DNA of 64,000 nt from an uncultured Prevotellaceae bacterium (GTDB lineage: Bacteria; Bacteroidota; Bacteroidia; Bacteroidales; Bacteroidaceae): positions 186,001 through 250,000 of the forward strand of contig CACXIP010000001.1 of the NCBI GenBank assembly GCA_902767775.1, given 5' to 3'. Below the pieces are notes generated by a model that was given only the letters and a program-made list of their open reading frames with translations, was not told where the DNA came from and made no database searches. Position numbers and translations under genes: made by a program. Each line of letters opens with the position of its first letter. Position 1 is the stretch's first letter. Below are positions 17,103-27,104 of the stretch, piece by piece.

Positions 17103-18626
17103 TTACCTTGAAGAGCGGAAACTCTCAAGATTCTCATAACGTCTTTTCATCATACGGCGATAAATGTCGCGTATCCATAGGCGATAGGAAACTACTACGG
17201 CTAAGCTTAACGCTATCAGTACGATAGCTCCCATCGTCTCACCCATCAGTGTTGGGAAAAGGATGATGAGTATGAGGGGCATGGTAAATGCTGCAATTTC
17301 AACACCCACCATCAAAAAACTGTTTTCTATCGCCCCTTTGCCAATGAATTTCTCGTTGAGGGGGAGGGTTTGCTTGTTGAAAACTGCCATGTAGAGGAAG
17401 GCTGCATGCACAGGTCCTCCAACAAGCAGCATGATGGCGATGAGCATCAGCAAACTGCATTTTTCCATGAAAACTGTGGGCAGCATGAGCAGCATCGGAA
17501 GCAGCAACAGTGCGGTATAGAAGAAATACTTGGCTTTAAGCAAAGAAATAATGTTCTCTTTGTGCACCATCAGACAATCAATGTAATTGCCTTCATAGCA
17601 CATAACCCTTACCAGGATCATAACTCCATATAGGGCGAAATTGTAAACAGCCAGGAATTTCGTCATTCCACCTTGATATATGTCCGTAAAGGATATCAAC
17701 AGGCTAAACATGAATATGATGATGTTGGCGGAAATGAAACCCTTACGGATGTTTTTGTTGCGCATGATGCTCTTGATCTCAAGTTTTATGTATTCACCAA
17801 TCTCACCGAAACGGTCGAGTTGCCGGAACTCACTCACATGCTTGATTTCAGTTGTCTCCACATGAGCCAACTCACCATACACGCAGAAATACTGCACTCG
17901 GCGGTTGATAGCAACCAAGATGGCCAACAACAGCAAAATGCCACCAAAAACGAGCAATGACCAATGCGTTGCACCCTCGCCCATGGCACCATATATTTCG
18001 AAGAACCGCTTAAAGCCAGCATTGCTGCCAATGAACAGTGGAGAATAGATGATGGCATAACCTGCCAAGGGGAGAATCCACCACCAATATTTTCTGTTGA
18101 TAAGGGTGCGCGAGAGCATATACCACTGACTGTTGACGATAATCAACAAATAAACAGCGAGCAAGAATGCTATGGCAGCCCAGAAACCTTCGACAAAGAT
18201 AATGGACATGATGCAATAGGGAACGAACAGCGCCATCCAAATCAGATTGCCATAGCTGGTGATGGAATTGAAGATGAACGCATCAATGCACGTATATTTC
18301 CCTAATGGAAGCAGTATATATGGTTTGATTTGCTGCGATGGCGTCTGTTGCAGTGCAAAACGTGAGAAGAAGTCAATGGTGAGGATGAATGGCATGATGC
18401 CGAACATCAACTCGGCAGCAGTCTCCCGTGTGCTGCTGTTGGCAATCAAAGCCAACATGACCGATAGGAAAATGAGGTAAAAAATACCCAAGATGAACAA
18501 AACGTAGCCAACAATTTTCGCTATACGTTTTTGGTTGTATGCAAGAACGCGATCATTCGACAGACTGGAATGTTTGCGAAGTGTCTTGATGATTTCCCAT
18601 CGGGTCATGTGTCTGGCTTTTTCCAT
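17103..18626 (-). CDS. Polytopic membrane protein, DUF5687/ABC-2 permease-like
   Basis: 507 residues with about 11-12 hydrophobic helices. The basic N-terminal stretch (TRWEIIKTLRKHSSLSNDR) precedes the first helix, and a soluble loop near residues 245-290 splits two membrane halves. This layout resembles the Bacteroidota DUF5687 proteins, which act as permease parts of ABC exporters. No ATPase gene is adjacent, so transport is unproven. It starts 4 bases after the lolA-like gene and closes the ftsK-lolA unit. Confidence 0.6.
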   Translation of the reverse strand: MEKARHMTRWEIIKTLRKHSSLSNDRVLAYNQKRIAKIVGYVLFILGIFYLIFLSVMLALIANSSTRETAAELMFGIMPFILTIDFFSRFALQQTPSQQIKPYILLPLGKYTCIDAFIFNSITSYGNLIWMALFVPYCIMSIIFVEGFWAAIAFLLAVYLLIIVNSQWYMLSRTLINRKYWWWILPLAGYAIIYSPLFIGSNAGFKRFFEIYGAMGEGATHWSLLVFGGILLLLAILVAINRRVQYFCVYGELAHVETTEIKHVSEFRQLDRFGEIGEYIKLEIKSIMRNKNIRKGFISANIIIFMFSLLISFTDIYQGGMTKFLAVYNFALYGVMILVRVMCYEGNYIDCLMVHKENIISLLKAKYFFYTALLLLPMLLMLPTVFMEKCSLLMLIAIMLLVGGPVHAAFLYMAVFNKQTLPLNEKFIGKGAIENSFLMVGVEIAAFTMPLILIILFPTLMGETMGAIVLIALSLAVVVSYRLWIRDIYRRMMKRRYENLESFRSSR

Positions 18627-18630
18627 AATT

Positions 18631-19242
18631 TTATCTCAAATCAATGATTTCTGCATCAGGATATTGCTTGGGGTCAAATGTAAAGGTAGCATCACTGAGG
18701 TTCTCTTTTTTGAAGTTGCTGATGTTGACAGTTGTCCAACTGCCGTTTTGCAACATGCGAACCACCGAGGGCAAATAGGTCTTGCTGTTGATGGTGATGA
18801 ACATCTCCTTGATTGGTCGCTTGGCATCAATAGCCTTCAAATGTACCTCATATGCGCCCTTTAAAGTCTTGGACGAAAGCGCATAACCAGTTTTATAAAG
18901 GGTGATGAACTTATAGGGATTCATCTGCATCTGCTGACCCTCCGTGGGTGAACTGATATTCACTTCTTCCGTATTGTTCATATAAGTCCATTGGGTGGTG
19001 CCATTAAACCACATTGACGCCTCGGGTGTCGTGGCTTTGAACTTGTTGCCCTTTATGAAGATGCGTCCGGACATGGTGCCGGTTTTGCTGCCGGAAATTT
19101 TGAAACTTGCACTTGCACCGCTTTTGTTGCTGATGATGGCAGCGGTCTTGTCCAATATACTTTTGGCCTTGGTGGCCGTCTGTGCTCCTACGGTCATCGC
19201 CATCAATGTGGCAACGGCCAGGGTAAAAATGTTCTTAATCAT
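18631..19242 (-). CDS. lolA: LolA-like outer-membrane lipoprotein carrier
   Basis: A 203-residue periplasmic protein. A signal peptide (MIKNIFTLAVATLMAMTVGAQ) precedes a LolA/LolB-type beta-sheet fold, with the pattern ASASFKISG...GRIFIKGNKFKAT and the C-terminal FDPKQYPDAEIIDLR typical of Bacteroidota LolA. It would ferry lipoproteins across the periplasm. In Bacteroidota this gene commonly follows ftsK, as it does here at 53 bases. Confidence 0.85.
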   Translation of the reverse strand: MIKNIFTLAVATLMAMTVGAQTATKAKSILDKTAAIISNKSGASASFKISGSKTGTMSGRIFIKGNKFKATTPEASMWFNGTTQWTYMNNTEEVNISSPTEGQQMQMNPYKFITLYKTGYALSSKTLKGAYEVHLKAIDAKRPIKEMFITINSKTYLPSVVRMLQNGSWTTVNISNFKKENLSDATFTFDPKQYPDAEIIDLR

Positions 19243-19295
19243 GATTTTTAGTCTTTATTGTTATCCGAAAAAATACTTGATGCTAATTCTCAGTG

Positions 19296-21770
19296 TCATG
19301 CTGCACCACTTGCCTTCAGATTCGCCATGAGGCTCATCAGGCTGTTCTCATCTGCAACGAGCACCTCACGGGGCTTGCTTCCCTGGGCCTGTCCCACAAC
19401 ACCTGCCTTCTCCAATTGGTCCATCAGGCGTCCTGCTCGATTGTAACCAATGGAGAAACGACGCTGAATCATACTTGTGGAGCCTTGTTGGGTAAGGATG
19501 ATGGCACGGGCTGCCTCCTCAAAGAGCGGGTCAAGTTTGGACGATTCCATTGTTATGCCGCCTTCACCGGATACAGGCTCTTCGCCGACAGGCTCAGGCA
19601 ACTCCAATGGAGCAACAGGTCCTGGTTGGTTGACGATGAAGTTGTTGATTCTCTCTACCTCTGGTGTGTCGATGAACGCACATTGCACACGGACAGGTTC
19701 GCTGCCGCTGAGGAACAGCATATCGCCACGGCCTACCAATTGGTTGGCACCCGGACGGTCGAGGATGGTGCGCGAGTCAATCATCGCACTGACCTTGAAT
19801 GCCATGCGTCCAGGGAAGTTGGCCTTGATATTTCCAGTGATGATGCTTGTTGTGGGGCGCTGGGTGGCAATTACCATATGGATACCCACGGCACGGGCCA
19901 ATTGGGCTATACGGGCAATGGGGAGCTCTATCTCCTTGCCTGCAGTCATAATCAGGTCGCCAAACTCATCGATGACAACGACGATATATGGCATGTACTC
20001 ATGACCCTCGGCCAGGTCCAACTCCCTGTTCACATATTTCTGGTTGTATTCCTTGATGTTGCGCGCCTTCACCATCTTGAGCATATCATATCGATGGTCC
20101 ATCAACGCACAAAGGCTCTTCAATGTTCTCACCACTTTTGTCACATCTGTGATGATGGGTTCTTCGTCATCGTCAACAGTTGCCATGAAATGGTTGGCTA
20201 TGGGGGCGTACACGCTGAATTCCACCTTCTTGGGGTCGATGAGCACCAATTTCATCTCTTTCGGATGCTTCTTGTAGAGCAACGATGTGATAATGGCATT
20301 CAGACCGACTGATTTTCCCTGGCCTGTGGCACCAGCAACGAGAAGGTGGGGGATTTTTGCCAGGTCTACCATGAACACCTCGTTGGTGATGGTCTTTCCA
20401 AGTACAATAGGCAATTCCATGGTGGACTCCTTGAATTTCTTGGAGTCCAGAATGCTGCGCATCGACACGATGTTGGGCTTCTTGTTTGGCATTTCTATAC
20501 CAATGGTGCCCTTTCCGGGAATAGGGGCGATGATACGAACTGCTATGGCCCTAAGGCTCAAGGCAATGTCGTCGCCCAAATTGCGGATTTTGGATATACG
20601 TATACCTTCGGCAGGGGTAATCTCGTAAAGCGTGATGGTAGGACCCACTGTTGCTTTGACATCGCGTATCTGCACGCCAAAACTATTGAGCACTTTCTCA
20701 ATTTGCTTCTTGTTGTCATTGAGCTCTTCCATATCAATGACAGGCTTTCCGTCATTGTCATACTGCTTCAGCAAATCCAAAGTGGGATATTGGTATCTTG
20801 TAAAAGGTTCCTTGGGGTTGATGGGGGTGAATGTCTCATCATCGTTGACAGTGTTGCTGTGAGCGCGCTCCTCGTTTTTGCCAACTTTCACCTCCAAAGC
20901 TGCACTATCATTTTTGGGGGTACGCCTGCGAATGGTTCCAAATTCATGGGGCTTTTCCTTCTCTACCTCCTCTTCCTCTTTCTCATCCACAGGAAGGACG
21001 ATGGTGTTTGAGGGGTTTTCCTCATCCTGTTCTTCATAGTTGCCAGAAAGGACTTGTGCAAGCCCCTGTGCCTTGGCAGTTTTGCCTTCTGTCTCCTCAC
21101 CTGAATTGTTGGTGACGGTCAGAGGCACGTTGTTGAAGAATTTCAAGGGGTTGAGGATATGCTGAACCAAATAGATGGTTTCGGCACTCATGTAGGTGAG
21201 GAAAGCCAATGCTACTACAGCAAGGATGGCGATCAGGCCGGGTGTGCCAAGTATGTTTTCCAAAAACTGTGCGCAATACAGGCCATGGTCACCTCCCGGA
21301 TTGTATATCGTGTCCCCAAACACAGGAGGGAGGAATTTTGCAAATGCCACAGAGCACCAAATCATGACCAATGTAAAAATGAAGAAACCCTTCACCAGAT
21401 TGATGTTCTTGTAGGCTTTTGTGAGTTTAAGGCTGATCAATATGATAAAAGCTGGAATGAAAAAGGCAGCAATACCAAAACATCTTGCTATGAGATAATT
21501 GGAGATGATGGCACCAATAGAGCCACAGATGTTTTGAAAATTATGGCCGCTGTTTTCCACTTCACCTTGTTGCAAGGATGTTACTAAGCTTTGGTCGGCT
21601 TCGCCTGTGGTGAAATATGACGCAAAGGCCAGCAGCAGGTAAAGTCCCACTGCAAAAAGGATGAAGCCCAGCGTGAACACAAACCGCTCACTGAGGTGAA
21701 AATGAAAATTCATCCCCAAAGACTCCAATAGGGTAGTGTTGCTCTTTTTTGATGATTTCTTTTGTGACAT
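19296..21770 (-). CDS. ftsK: DNA translocase FtsK
   Basis: 824 residues from the ATG at 21770 (a TTG two codons upstream is not preferred). Four membrane helices lie in the first ~200 residues, followed by a charged linker and the motor domain. The Walker A loop is VAGATGQGKSVGLNA and Walker B IVVVIDEFGDL. The C-terminal ~65 residues form the winged-helix gamma domain (SMIQRRFSIGYNRAGRLMDQLE) that reads KOPS-like sites. It pumps chromosome ends through the septum and activates XerCD at dif. Confidence 0.96.
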   Translation of the reverse strand: MSQKKSSKKSNTTLLESLGMNFHFHLSERFVFTLGFILFAVGLYLLLAFASYFTTGEADQSLVTSLQQGEVENSGHNFQNICGSIGAIISNYLIARCFGIAAFFIPAFIILISLKLTKAYKNINLVKGFFIFTLVMIWCSVAFAKFLPPVFGDTIYNPGGDHGLYCAQFLENILGTPGLIAILAVVALAFLTYMSAETIYLVQHILNPLKFFNNVPLTVTNNSGEETEGKTAKAQGLAQVLSGNYEEQDEENPSNTIVLPVDEKEEEEVEKEKPHEFGTIRRRTPKNDSAALEVKVGKNEERAHSNTVNDDETFTPINPKEPFTRYQYPTLDLLKQYDNDGKPVIDMEELNDNKKQIEKVLNSFGVQIRDVKATVGPTITLYEITPAEGIRISKIRNLGDDIALSLRAIAVRIIAPIPGKGTIGIEMPNKKPNIVSMRSILDSKKFKESTMELPIVLGKTITNEVFMVDLAKIPHLLVAGATGQGKSVGLNAIITSLLYKKHPKEMKLVLIDPKKVEFSVYAPIANHFMATVDDDEEPIITDVTKVVRTLKSLCALMDHRYDMLKMVKARNIKEYNQKYVNRELDLAEGHEYMPYIVVVIDEFGDLIMTAGKEIELPIARIAQLARAVGIHMVIATQRPTTSIITGNIKANFPGRMAFKVSAMIDSRTILDRPGANQLVGRGDMLFLSGSEPVRVQCAFIDTPEVERINNFIVNQPGPVAPLELPEPVGEEPVSGEGGITMESSKLDPLFEEAARAIILTQQGSTSMIQRRFSIGYNRAGRLMDQLEKAGVVGQAQGSKPREVLVADENSLMSLMANLKASGAA

Positions 21771-21872
21771 TTCCAATCTTTTTAATCGCCATTTATCTGT
21801 ATAGACTGCGAAAACCCGTATTTTCTCTCACTTCACGGGAACATAATTGTATGCATCGCTGCAATTCTAATG

Positions 21873-21880
21873 CAAAAGTA
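21873..21880 (-). promoter_or_regulatory. -7 box of ftsK
   Basis: Minus-strand TACTTTTG fits TAnnTTTG about 100 bases upstream of ftsK. The divergent exonuclease gene has its own -7 box at 21924-21931. No exact TTTG is seen at -33 for either. Confidence 0.4.
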
Positions 21881-21923
21881 AAGGAAAAAAATAAGAAATA
21901 CCCATTTTTTCGCAACTTTTTTC

Positions 21924-21931
21924 TAATTTTG
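21924..21931 (+). promoter_or_regulatory. -7 box of the exonuclease-rlmI-tilS unit
   Basis: TAATTTTG fits the Bacteroidota -7 consensus, about 95 bases upstream of the exonuclease ATG. No TTTG lies at the right distance upstream. Confidence 0.4.
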
Positions 21932-22025
21932 CATATTCTAACTAAAAAAGGCGTAATTTGGGGGCAAAACAATAGTTGTTTCCCCATGTCTCAATTCGTT
22001 TTTCTATTGCTTTCATAAGCAAACA

Positions 22026-22679
22026 ATGACAAAGATAATATATAACAAATTCGACAAGAAAAAGATTTCCAAATTACCTCAAGTGGAGTTTGGAGGGAAA
22101 ATCATTGTCGTGATAAGTCCGGATGAAACCAAATGGGCAGTAGACGTCCTCTTGAAATCCCCTTTACTTGGGATAGACACAGAGACACGGCCTTCTTTCA
22201 GGAGAGGACACCAGAATATCGTGTCTTTGCTTCAGGTGTCAACAGAGGACTTGTGCTTTCTCTTCAGACTCAACCTCATAGGGATGACACCCGACATCAT
22301 CCGGTTTCTTGAGGATACCACGGTGCCGAAAATCGGCCTGTCGCTGCACGATGACATCCTCTCACTTCACAAAAGGGCTCAATTCACTCCGGGCAATTTA
22401 ATCGATTTGCAGCATCATATGCGTGAGTTAGGCATTGAGGACATGAGTCTGCAGAAACTTTACGCCAATTTGTTTCAGCAAAGAATCAGCAAATCTCAGC
22501 AACTGTCCAATTGGGAGGCAGATATTCTCACCGACCGCCAAAAATGTTATGCTGCCACTGATGCTTGGGCATGTGTCATGCTTTATAATGAATATCGTAG
22601 ACTGTTGGAGACAGGCGACTATCAGTTGCAAATTGTCGAGGAAACACTCCCATATGTCATCGATAAAAGAAATGAATGA
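22026..22679 (+). CDS. 3'-5' exonuclease of the RNase D/DEDDy type
   Basis: 217 residues. The exonuclease motifs are seen in order: Exo I LLGIDTETRPSF (DxE), Exo II IGLSLHDDILSL (D), Exo III YAATDAWACVMLY (YxxxD), so this is a DEDDy nuclease. It lacks the C-terminal HRDC domain of RNase D, consistent with a small 3'-5' exonuclease family widespread in Bacteroidota. The substrate (RNA or DNA) is unknown. It precedes rlmI and tilS on the same strand, both RNA-related. Confidence 0.85.
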   Translation: MTKIIYNKFDKKKISKLPQVEFGGKIIVVISPDETKWAVDVLLKSPLLGIDTETRPSFRRGHQNIVSLLQVSTEDLCFLFRLNLIGMTPDIIRFLEDTTVPKIGLSLHDDILSLHKRAQFTPGNLIDLQHHMRELGIEDMSLQKLYANLFQQRISKSQQLSNWEADILTDRQKCYAATDAWACVMLYNEYRRLLETGDYQLQIVEETLPYVIDKRNE

Positions 22680-22717
22680 ATATCTAATGTCATTAATCAC
22701 TCTTGACCAACCCAATA

Positions 22718-23899
22718 ATGTATAGGAAGATTTATCTTAAAAGGGGAAAAGAAGAAAGTTTGCTCAGATTCCACCCCTGGATTTTCTCTGGAGCCATAGA
22801 CAGTCAGGACGAAGGAATAGAAGAAGGCGAGAAAGTCAACGTATTCACTTCTGCCGGTAATTTCATTGCCATGGGCCATTATCAAAAGGGGACCATTGCC
22901 GTAAGGGTGCTGTCTTTCCATGATAATCAAGTTGAGGAAGGTTTCTGGCACGAGAAGATTCGTTCGGCTTTGGAAATGCGCAAGGCAATAGGCATTGCAG
23001 ATAATCCACAGAACAATACCTACCGCCTGGTGCATGGAGAAGGAGACGGAATGCCTGGACTTATTGTTGACTGTTATGGCCATACTGCAGTCATGCAGGC
23101 GCATAGTGTAGGCATGCACAAAGACAGGCATCATGTGGCGCGTGCTTTGGTTGATGTTATGGATGGGGCAATCAACAATGTGTTTTACAAGAGTGAGACT
23201 ACTTTGCCTTTCATCAAAGGTGATGGCCAGGAGAACGGATTCCTCTATGGAGGAGATGAAAGTGATGTGGCTTTGGAAAATGGCCTTCGCTTTCATGTAG
23301 ATTGGTTGCACGGACAAAAAACCGGCTTTTTCGTAGACCAGAGAGAGAATCGTGTTTTGTTGGAAAAATATTCACAAAATAGGAACGTTCTCAATATGTG
23401 TTGCTATACTGGCGGCTTCTCTTTTTATGCCCTCAGAGGCGGTGCGGCCCTCGTTCACTCAGTGGATAGCAGCGAGAAGGCCATACAATTGACTAATGAC
23501 AATGTCGCACTCAATTTTCCGCATGACCCACGGCATCAAGCATTCTGTGATGATGCTTTCAAATTTCTTGACAAAGCAGAGCGTATATATGATTTGATTA
23601 TTCTCGACCCTCCTGCTTTTGCAAAACATAGAGGGGCGCTGCATAATGCGTTGAAAGGATACACTCGTCTCAATGGCAAGGCATTTGAAATGATCAAGAA
23701 GGGTGGGGTGATATTCACGTTCAGTTGCAGTCAGGTGGTCACCAAGGACATGTTCCGCAATGCTGTGTTCACAGCTGCGGCTCAGGCAAAACGAAAAGTG
23801 CGTATTCTGCACCAGCTCCACCAACCAGCTGACCATCCGATCAATATTTTCCATCCAGAAGGGGAATACCTGAAAGGACTGGTTTTGTATGTGGAATAG
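22718..23899 (+). CDS. rlmI: Class I SAM-dependent rRNA methyltransferase (RlmI/RlmK-like)
   Basis: 393 residues from the ATG at 22718; an in-frame TTG 15 bases earlier is not needed. An N-terminal PUA RNA-binding domain (about 1-85, with FHPWIFSGAI) is followed by a linker domain and a Rossmann methyltransferase. SAM motif I is NVLNMCCYTGGFSFYAL and the catalytic motif IV LIILDPPAFAK. The family makes 5-methylcytosine in 23S rRNA. It lies between an exonuclease and tilS in a likely operon. Confidence 0.9.
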   Translation: MYRKIYLKRGKEESLLRFHPWIFSGAIDSQDEGIEEGEKVNVFTSAGNFIAMGHYQKGTIAVRVLSFHDNQVEEGFWHEKIRSALEMRKAIGIADNPQNNTYRLVHGEGDGMPGLIVDCYGHTAVMQAHSVGMHKDRHHVARALVDVMDGAINNVFYKSETTLPFIKGDGQENGFLYGGDESDVALENGLRFHVDWLHGQKTGFFVDQRENRVLLEKYSQNRNVLNMCCYTGGFSFYALRGGAALVHSVDSSEKAIQLTNDNVALNFPHDPRHQAFCDDAFKFLDKAERIYDLIILDPPAFAKHRGALHNALKGYTRLNGKAFEMIKKGGVIFTFSCSQVVTKDMFRNAVFTAAAQAKRKVRILHQLHQPADHPINIFHPEGEYLKGLVLYVE

Positions 23900-23922
23900 G
23901 CAACAGAAATGACTGTTCAGAT

Positions 23923-25284
23923 ATGCCAAAGGATATTTTTCTAAAGAAAATTGTTTCTTATTCTGACGCCAACCATTTGTTGGACCATCGGAAGAAATAT
24001 CTTGTGGCACTGTCGGGAGGAGCTGACAGCGTTGCATTGCTTGTTGCGCTTCACGAACTCGGCTATCAAATGGAGGGTGTCCATTGCAATTTTCATCTTA
24101 GGGGTGATGAGTCAGACCGAGATGAGGTTTTCTGCAAGACATTATGCGAACGGCTTGGCGTCATATTGCACGTGGCCCACTTCGCAACGGTAGAATATGC
24201 AAAAGACCACAAGATAAGCATCGAGATGGCTGCCCGTGACCTAAGATATAATTATTTTGAGAAGCTTCGTTTGGATGTTGGTGCAGATGACATTGCTGTT
24301 GCACATCATAGGGACGACTCGGTGGAGACCGTGCTGCTCAATCTGATTCGTGGCACTGGCATGCGTGGCCTGACAGGTATCGCTCCTCGTCGAGGTCATA
24401 TCATCAGGCCATTGCTTGGTGTAGGGAGAAGTGATATAGAAGAGTTTCTCCTCTCACGCAATCAGACATTTATGACAGACAGTTCTAACTTGCAGGATGA
24501 TGTTATGAGAAACAAGGTACGGCTCAACGTCATCCCTGCCATGTGTGAAATCAATCCTTCTGCAGTTGACTCCATTCTTCTGACAGCCACCAGACTGAAT
24601 GAGGCATTGGATATCTTTGAGCAAACCATGAAAGAGAAGGTGGCAAATGCTTCCATGCCATCCGATATACCAGAAAGAGAGGTCTATTCAATTGACAAAA
24701 TCAACGACGAATACACCTTATTTTATATATTAAGACCATTGGGATTTTTATCAGCAATGATTCAGGATATTTACAGTCGGCTCCATATCGTGGATTCTGG
24801 TGCTGTTTTCAATTCTGCAACTCATGAATTGCTGATTGATCGTGGGAAAATGTTGATACAACCCATTCAGAACACCAGCATCCGATACAAATTCCCCATA
24901 GAAGGAAAGTATATCGTCAATGATAAATGGGCTGTCCGCATCAGTTTGGTGGAAAACAACAAGCATTTTTGTCTAAGTAGGGAGAATAGCCATGCTTGTC
25001 TGGATGCCTCTAAGCTGTCTTTTCCTCTTTACCTGAGAACCACCAAGTCGGGCGACAGATTTCATCCGTTGGGAATGAATGGGAGCAAACTTGTCAGTGA
25101 TTTTCTCACAGACCAGAAAATCAATTTGTTCGACAAACGGCAGCAGTGGATATTGACAGATAGTGAGGGGCAAATACTGTGGGTTGTGGGACGTCGCATC
25201 GACCATCACTGTCGGGTGACTGAAACAACCCAAAGAGTTGTCGTTATTGAACTGGTTGCTGTGGCCGACCCACCATCTTCATAA
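23923..25284 (+). CDS. tilS: tRNA(Ile)-lysidine synthetase
   Basis: 453 residues with the PP-loop YLVALSGGADSVALLVAL near the start, the ATPase core to about residue 220, and the C-terminal TilS domain (GDRFHPLGMNGSKLVSDFL) that recognises tRNA. It converts cytidine-34 of the CAU anticodon to lysidine with ATP and lysine, so that the tRNA reads AUA. It follows rlmI by 23 bases. The next gene begins 10 bases after its stop. Confidence 0.95.
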   Translation: MPKDIFLKKIVSYSDANHLLDHRKKYLVALSGGADSVALLVALHELGYQMEGVHCNFHLRGDESDRDEVFCKTLCERLGVILHVAHFATVEYAKDHKISIEMAARDLRYNYFEKLRLDVGADDIAVAHHRDDSVETVLLNLIRGTGMRGLTGIAPRRGHIIRPLLGVGRSDIEEFLLSRNQTFMTDSSNLQDDVMRNKVRLNVIPAMCEINPSAVDSILLTATRLNEALDIFEQTMKEKVANASMPSDIPEREVYSIDKINDEYTLFYILRPLGFLSAMIQDIYSRLHIVDSGAVFNSATHELLIDRGKMLIQPIQNTSIRYKFPIEGKYIVNDKWAVRISLVENNKHFCLSRENSHACLDASKLSFPLYLRTTKSGDRFHPLGMNGSKLVSDFLTDQKINLFDKRQQWILTDSEGQILWVVGRRIDHHCRVTETTQRVVVIELVAVADPPSS

Positions 25285-25294
25285 TATTATAATC

Positions 25295-27082
25295 ATGTCG
25301 TGTTCTATGAAGGTGAATGATATTCAATCTATCATGAATGATGCAGTAAAGCTCATCATAAGAAGAATAGGAGTGCTGTGGGTTGCGGTTCTCCTGTCCG
25401 CACCATTCTATGGCCAATCCTTCAAACACACCTATTCAACCTCTGCAGGCGGTCATTCCGGAGAGGATTTGTCGGCGGTCATTGAGTTTGAAATCATAGA
25501 ACCTGAAAACCATAAGGTTTCTATTATCGGTTTTGCCGGCTCATTCTCCAACCTTAAGTTACCGGGAAAAGTGGAATATGACAACACGGACTATTGGGTA
25601 ACAGAGATAGGAAGCAAGGCATTCAGGAATGATGGTGAAGAACACCATGATTGGACAAGAAGCATCTTGACCTTGCCAGACAATATCACCATTATTGGTG
25701 ACTTTGCTTTTGAGAATGCGGAATTTGACATCCGTCTTGGAAATGGGGTGAAGGAAATTGGTGAGGGTGCATTCAAGGGATGCAAGGCATTGAAAATGGG
25801 GCAGCTTCCTAAAAGTTTGGAAGCAATTGGACAGGAAGCCTTTCGGCATAGCGGGTTGAAAGGCATCGTGAAGATACCAAGGTCGGTCGTTGAATTAGGT
25901 GCTGGCGTTTTTGCTGAATGCGAGGATTTAGAGGGCTTTTCCATAGATTCAGACAATCAGGCATTCTCTGTCGACGAAGGTATTCTCTATGACAAGGATG
26001 GTCTTCATTTGATTCAATATCCGGGAGGGAAAACGGACGACAATTATACAGTTCCTTTCAAAGTCATTGATGTCGGAGAGGCTGGGTTTGCTGGAAACAG
26101 GTACATTAAGTCTGTTTCCTTTTCCAATGAACACACTTCGTTGTCATCGGGAGTTTTTTACAACTGTACAGCCCTTGAGACGGTAGCGCTGCCTGATGGC
26201 TTGGACATCATCTCTGAAGCATTGTTTTGCAACTGTAGTAGTTTGAGGGAGGTGTGCATACCCAAAGGCGTGATGGTAATGGAGACTCAATGTTTTTGGG
26301 GGTGCGACAACTTGCATAAAATCATATCGTTTCCACAAGTGCCTCCCATGGTGGAAAACGATGTGTTCTCTGGTAATGATATGACGATATACACGCACTA
26401 CTCCTGTTTGGATTTATATCGTCTGGCAGACCGGTGGTCGGCATTTTCCACATTTCTTCCTATCAGCGAATTAAATGTGAATGAGATGAGCGTTTATCCT
26501 TTTGGGGACAGACAATTTGACATCATTTTGGAAACAAGCCAGTTGGGCATCCCTTCATTCGGCAAGATTGACTTCACCTTGAAGTTGCCAGTCGGTTTTG
26601 CTCTGGTCAACAACAGTGAGTCGGATGTCGTATGGGGTATCCCTGATGATAATCCTAATGAGGGATTGAATGTGGATATTTCAGAGAAGGGTGAGGGATG
26701 TTACCATTTTGTCATCACGGGAGATAACGGCAGCGATATCATTTCCGGCCATTATCCATTACTTTCCCTTTCGTTGTGCTCCACCTCTATAGGGGAAGAT
26801 GTATCATATTTTGCATCCATTGAGAATGTACTGATGACATCCTCGGACGAAAGGATGACAATATTGCCTTCATCCGAGTTCTCCATCATGTTTGAGGACA
26901 TTCTCGAAGGGGATGTCAACTACGACGGTAGGCAGAATGTTGTTGATGTCATGTCTATTGTGAACTATATCCTCGACAATAAGAAGGACATCCCTCTTGA
27001 TGTGGCCGATGTCAATAAAGACAGTGCCGTGGACGTAGTTGACGTTATGAAGCTCGTTCAAATCATTTTGATGAACGAGTAA
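25295..27082 (+). CDS. BspA-like leucine-rich repeat protein with C-terminal dockerin
   Basis: About 596 residues. The start is uncertain: ATGs at 25295, 25307 and 25334 are all in frame, and the signal peptide core is IGVLWVAVLLSAPFYGQ. Residues about 100-350 hold BspA-type (LRR_5) repeats of the form IGDFAFENAEF...LPKSLEAIGQEAFRH. A beta-sandwich-like stretch follows, and the last ~60 residues are a type I dockerin: two repeats DVNYDGRQNVVDVMSIVNYI and DVNKDSAVDVVDVMKLVQII with calcium-ligand Asp/Asn spacing. It is presumably exported and held through the dockerin or calcium-dependent folding. No cohesin gene is seen here. Confidence 0.85.
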   Translation: MSCSMKVNDIQSIMNDAVKLIIRRIGVLWVAVLLSAPFYGQSFKHTYSTSAGGHSGEDLSAVIEFEIIEPENHKVSIIGFAGSFSNLKLPGKVEYDNTDYWVTEIGSKAFRNDGEEHHDWTRSILTLPDNITIIGDFAFENAEFDIRLGNGVKEIGEGAFKGCKALKMGQLPKSLEAIGQEAFRHSGLKGIVKIPRSVVELGAGVFAECEDLEGFSIDSDNQAFSVDEGILYDKDGLHLIQYPGGKTDDNYTVPFKVIDVGEAGFAGNRYIKSVSFSNEHTSLSSGVFYNCTALETVALPDGLDIISEALFCNCSSLREVCIPKGVMVMETQCFWGCDNLHKIISFPQVPPMVENDVFSGNDMTIYTHYSCLDLYRLADRWSAFSTFLPISELNVNEMSVYPFGDRQFDIILETSQLGIPSFGKIDFTLKLPVGFALVNNSESDVVWGIPDDNPNEGLNVDISEKGEGCYHFVITGDNGSDIISGHYPLLSLSLCSTSIGEDVSYFASIENVLMTSSDERMTILPSSEFSIMFEDILEGDVNYDGRQNVVDVMSIVNYILDNKKDIPLDVADVNKDSAVDVVDVMKLVQIILMNE

Positions 27083-27104
27083 AGGGGAACAGGCATTACT
27101 CGTA

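Noticed and set aside
19293-20312. Plus-strand frame of 339 codons
   Set aside because: Lies wholly within ftsK on the other strand, His/Cys-rich without domain structure.
22703-22717. Earlier TTG start for the RlmI-like gene
   Set aside because: The ATG at 22718 begins exactly at the conserved PUA start; the five extra residues have no support.
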